Of a stretch of DNA of 64,000 nucleotides, positions 62,980 to 64,000 are shown piece after piece. The translations under genes and the position numbers were made by a program. The stretch is from NCBI GenBank assembly GCA_963942565.1, contig OZ012691.1:15731769-15795768 (forward strand). Direction: 5' to 3'. The stretch's first letter is position 1, and the number at the start of each line of letters is the position of its first letter. Under the pieces are notes generated by a model, which did no database searches, was not told the DNA's origin, and was given only the letters and a program-made list of their open reading frames with translations. The stretch comes from Maea johnstoni (Eukaryota; Annelida; Polychaeta; Spionida; Magelonidae).

Positions 62980-64000
62980 AAAATGGTCTACAGAATTTGA
63001 TTAATGATGAGGGAATCGCCTTCCCACAATTCCGTGCGCATACAAAAAGCCTACAGGATCAACTCGGTGGAGAGCACGAGGTTGAAAAAGAGGCTTGGTC
63101 TTTTGGAGAGGGAGAAATTACATGCAATACGCGTAACAAACCAACAAATCCGACAAGTTAATCACAGTTTTGAGCACGTTCATGCCACTACCGGCCATAG
63201 CGCGCTTGGTGCGGCTGCGCAATACCAAGATCCGGTTGCAGAAAATGCCGAGTCGTTTTTCTTTTACGGTGAAAGAACTAGCAGCAGACGATTTGGGAAA
63301 TTCCGCCAAACTCGCTCCGCGCCTCCCACAAAGGGAAGCTCCTTAGTGCGAAGGATGAGTGCAATTTCTTTGGCAGGTTCGTCTGCCTCTGATGAGAGTG
63401 GTGAATCGTCTGCATTATTTTCGCGCCCAAAAAGTTGTCCAGCAAAGCATTCAAGTTTCGCGGATGTAATGGATAGAGTGAAACAGCGGGAAATAGATGA
63501 AGCTGATGACATTCAGTCGATAGGACGAAAAGGGTCAATTTTAACAATTAAACAAAATCGAACGGAAGTGACGTCATCGCAACAAATTACGTCTCCATCA
63601 CGTGGAATATTAAAACAGGGTAACAAAACAACGACTGCTCAAAGGCGAAAAGACAGTTTCAGTAAAATATCTGAAGACAGCGAAGTACTGAATAGTCCCA
63701 TTAAACAACACAAAATTCCAGTTATCAATAAAGATCCGGAGGAAAATATCTACGAAGACATTGCTGGAGGCGATGGCAAAGACACGAAACCAATTCTACA
63801 TGCTAGAAAACACAGATTTGTTGATGCTGTGAATAAAGCTCGTATCCTAGCAACGGTAGTGAGGAGGTTTGATAATAAAGAGGCGAACGATGTCATTCTT
63901 CTTGGAAAGACTAGTCGGATGGATTCGGAAAAGTCAACGGAAGTCTTGGAGAGGAAGAAAAGTGTACAGTACGAAAGGACAAGTATGACGAATGACAAAG
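62980..64000 (+). CDS. Unrecognised basic Ser-rich protein, 5' part (runs off window)
   Basis: An acceptor (TTATTTTCAG) ends at 62979. After a short leader with an in-frame TGA at 62998-63000, an open frame starts at ATG 63004 and stays open for 332 codons to the window end. It begins MMRESPSHNSVRIQKAYR and includes a basic, probably helical stretch RLKKRLGLLEREKLHAIRV (about residues 27-45). Then follow Ser/Arg-rich, probably disordered segments with basophilic kinase-type sites (LVRRMSAIS, RKGSILT, RRKDSFSK) and an acidic patch ENIYEDIAGGDG near residue 247. No membrane segment or signal peptide is seen. I do not recognise the family. The ATG ATG pair at 63004 and 63007 leaves the exact start open. 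Confidence 0.8.

Overview
This is a 64 kb window of animal genomic DNA. Split genes with GT-AG introns, AT-rich introns, GC-richer exons and a heavy load of small DNA transposons, SINEs and microsatellites point to an invertebrate, probably marine. The lineage cannot be fixed from this sequence alone.

Layout. (1) 322-32036, + strand: the 3' three quarters of a citron Rho-interacting kinase (CIT/CRIK) gene. I can place 33 exons. Together they encode 1,722 residues without a frame break: the AGC-kinase C-terminal tail, a coiled coil of about 940 residues, a C1 zinc finger, a PH domain, a CNH (citron homology) domain and a short tail ending in a PDZ-ligand-like S-D-F. The catalytic kinase exons lie upstream of the window. 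(2) 32037 to about 34.9 kb: 3' UTR and downstream sequence. (3) 40230-40649, - strand: a 139-residue, probably myristoylated (MGCGSS), Glu/Lys-rich BASP1-like protein. (4) 41-62 kb: a gene-poor stretch full of long (TA)n and (CT)n tracts, two large inverted-repeat elements, a LINE tail, SINEs and a 200-base assembly gap. (5) 63004-64000, + strand: the 5' part of an unrecognised basic, Ser-rich, probably disordered protein that runs off the window.

Repeats follow clear rules. Two families of short elements have TTAA targets and CCC-starting ends, so they look like piggyBac-type MITEs (over 20 copies between them). Several MITE families have exact or near-exact 8-bp target duplications (hAT type). 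One 669-bp fold-back element has an exact 9-bp target duplication (Mutator type). Nested insertions at 10.2-10.8 kb, 13.2-13.6 kb and 61.3-61.9 kb give a relative order.

The most unusual signal is a set of tandem duplications with unit length about 129-146 bp that recur at independent places. Most cover an intron/exon junction plus part of an exon of the citron gene (exons 2, 6, 12, 21 and 23), and others lie outside genes. The PH-domain exon start is present six times. The shared, nucleosome-sized period is not explained by any element seen here.
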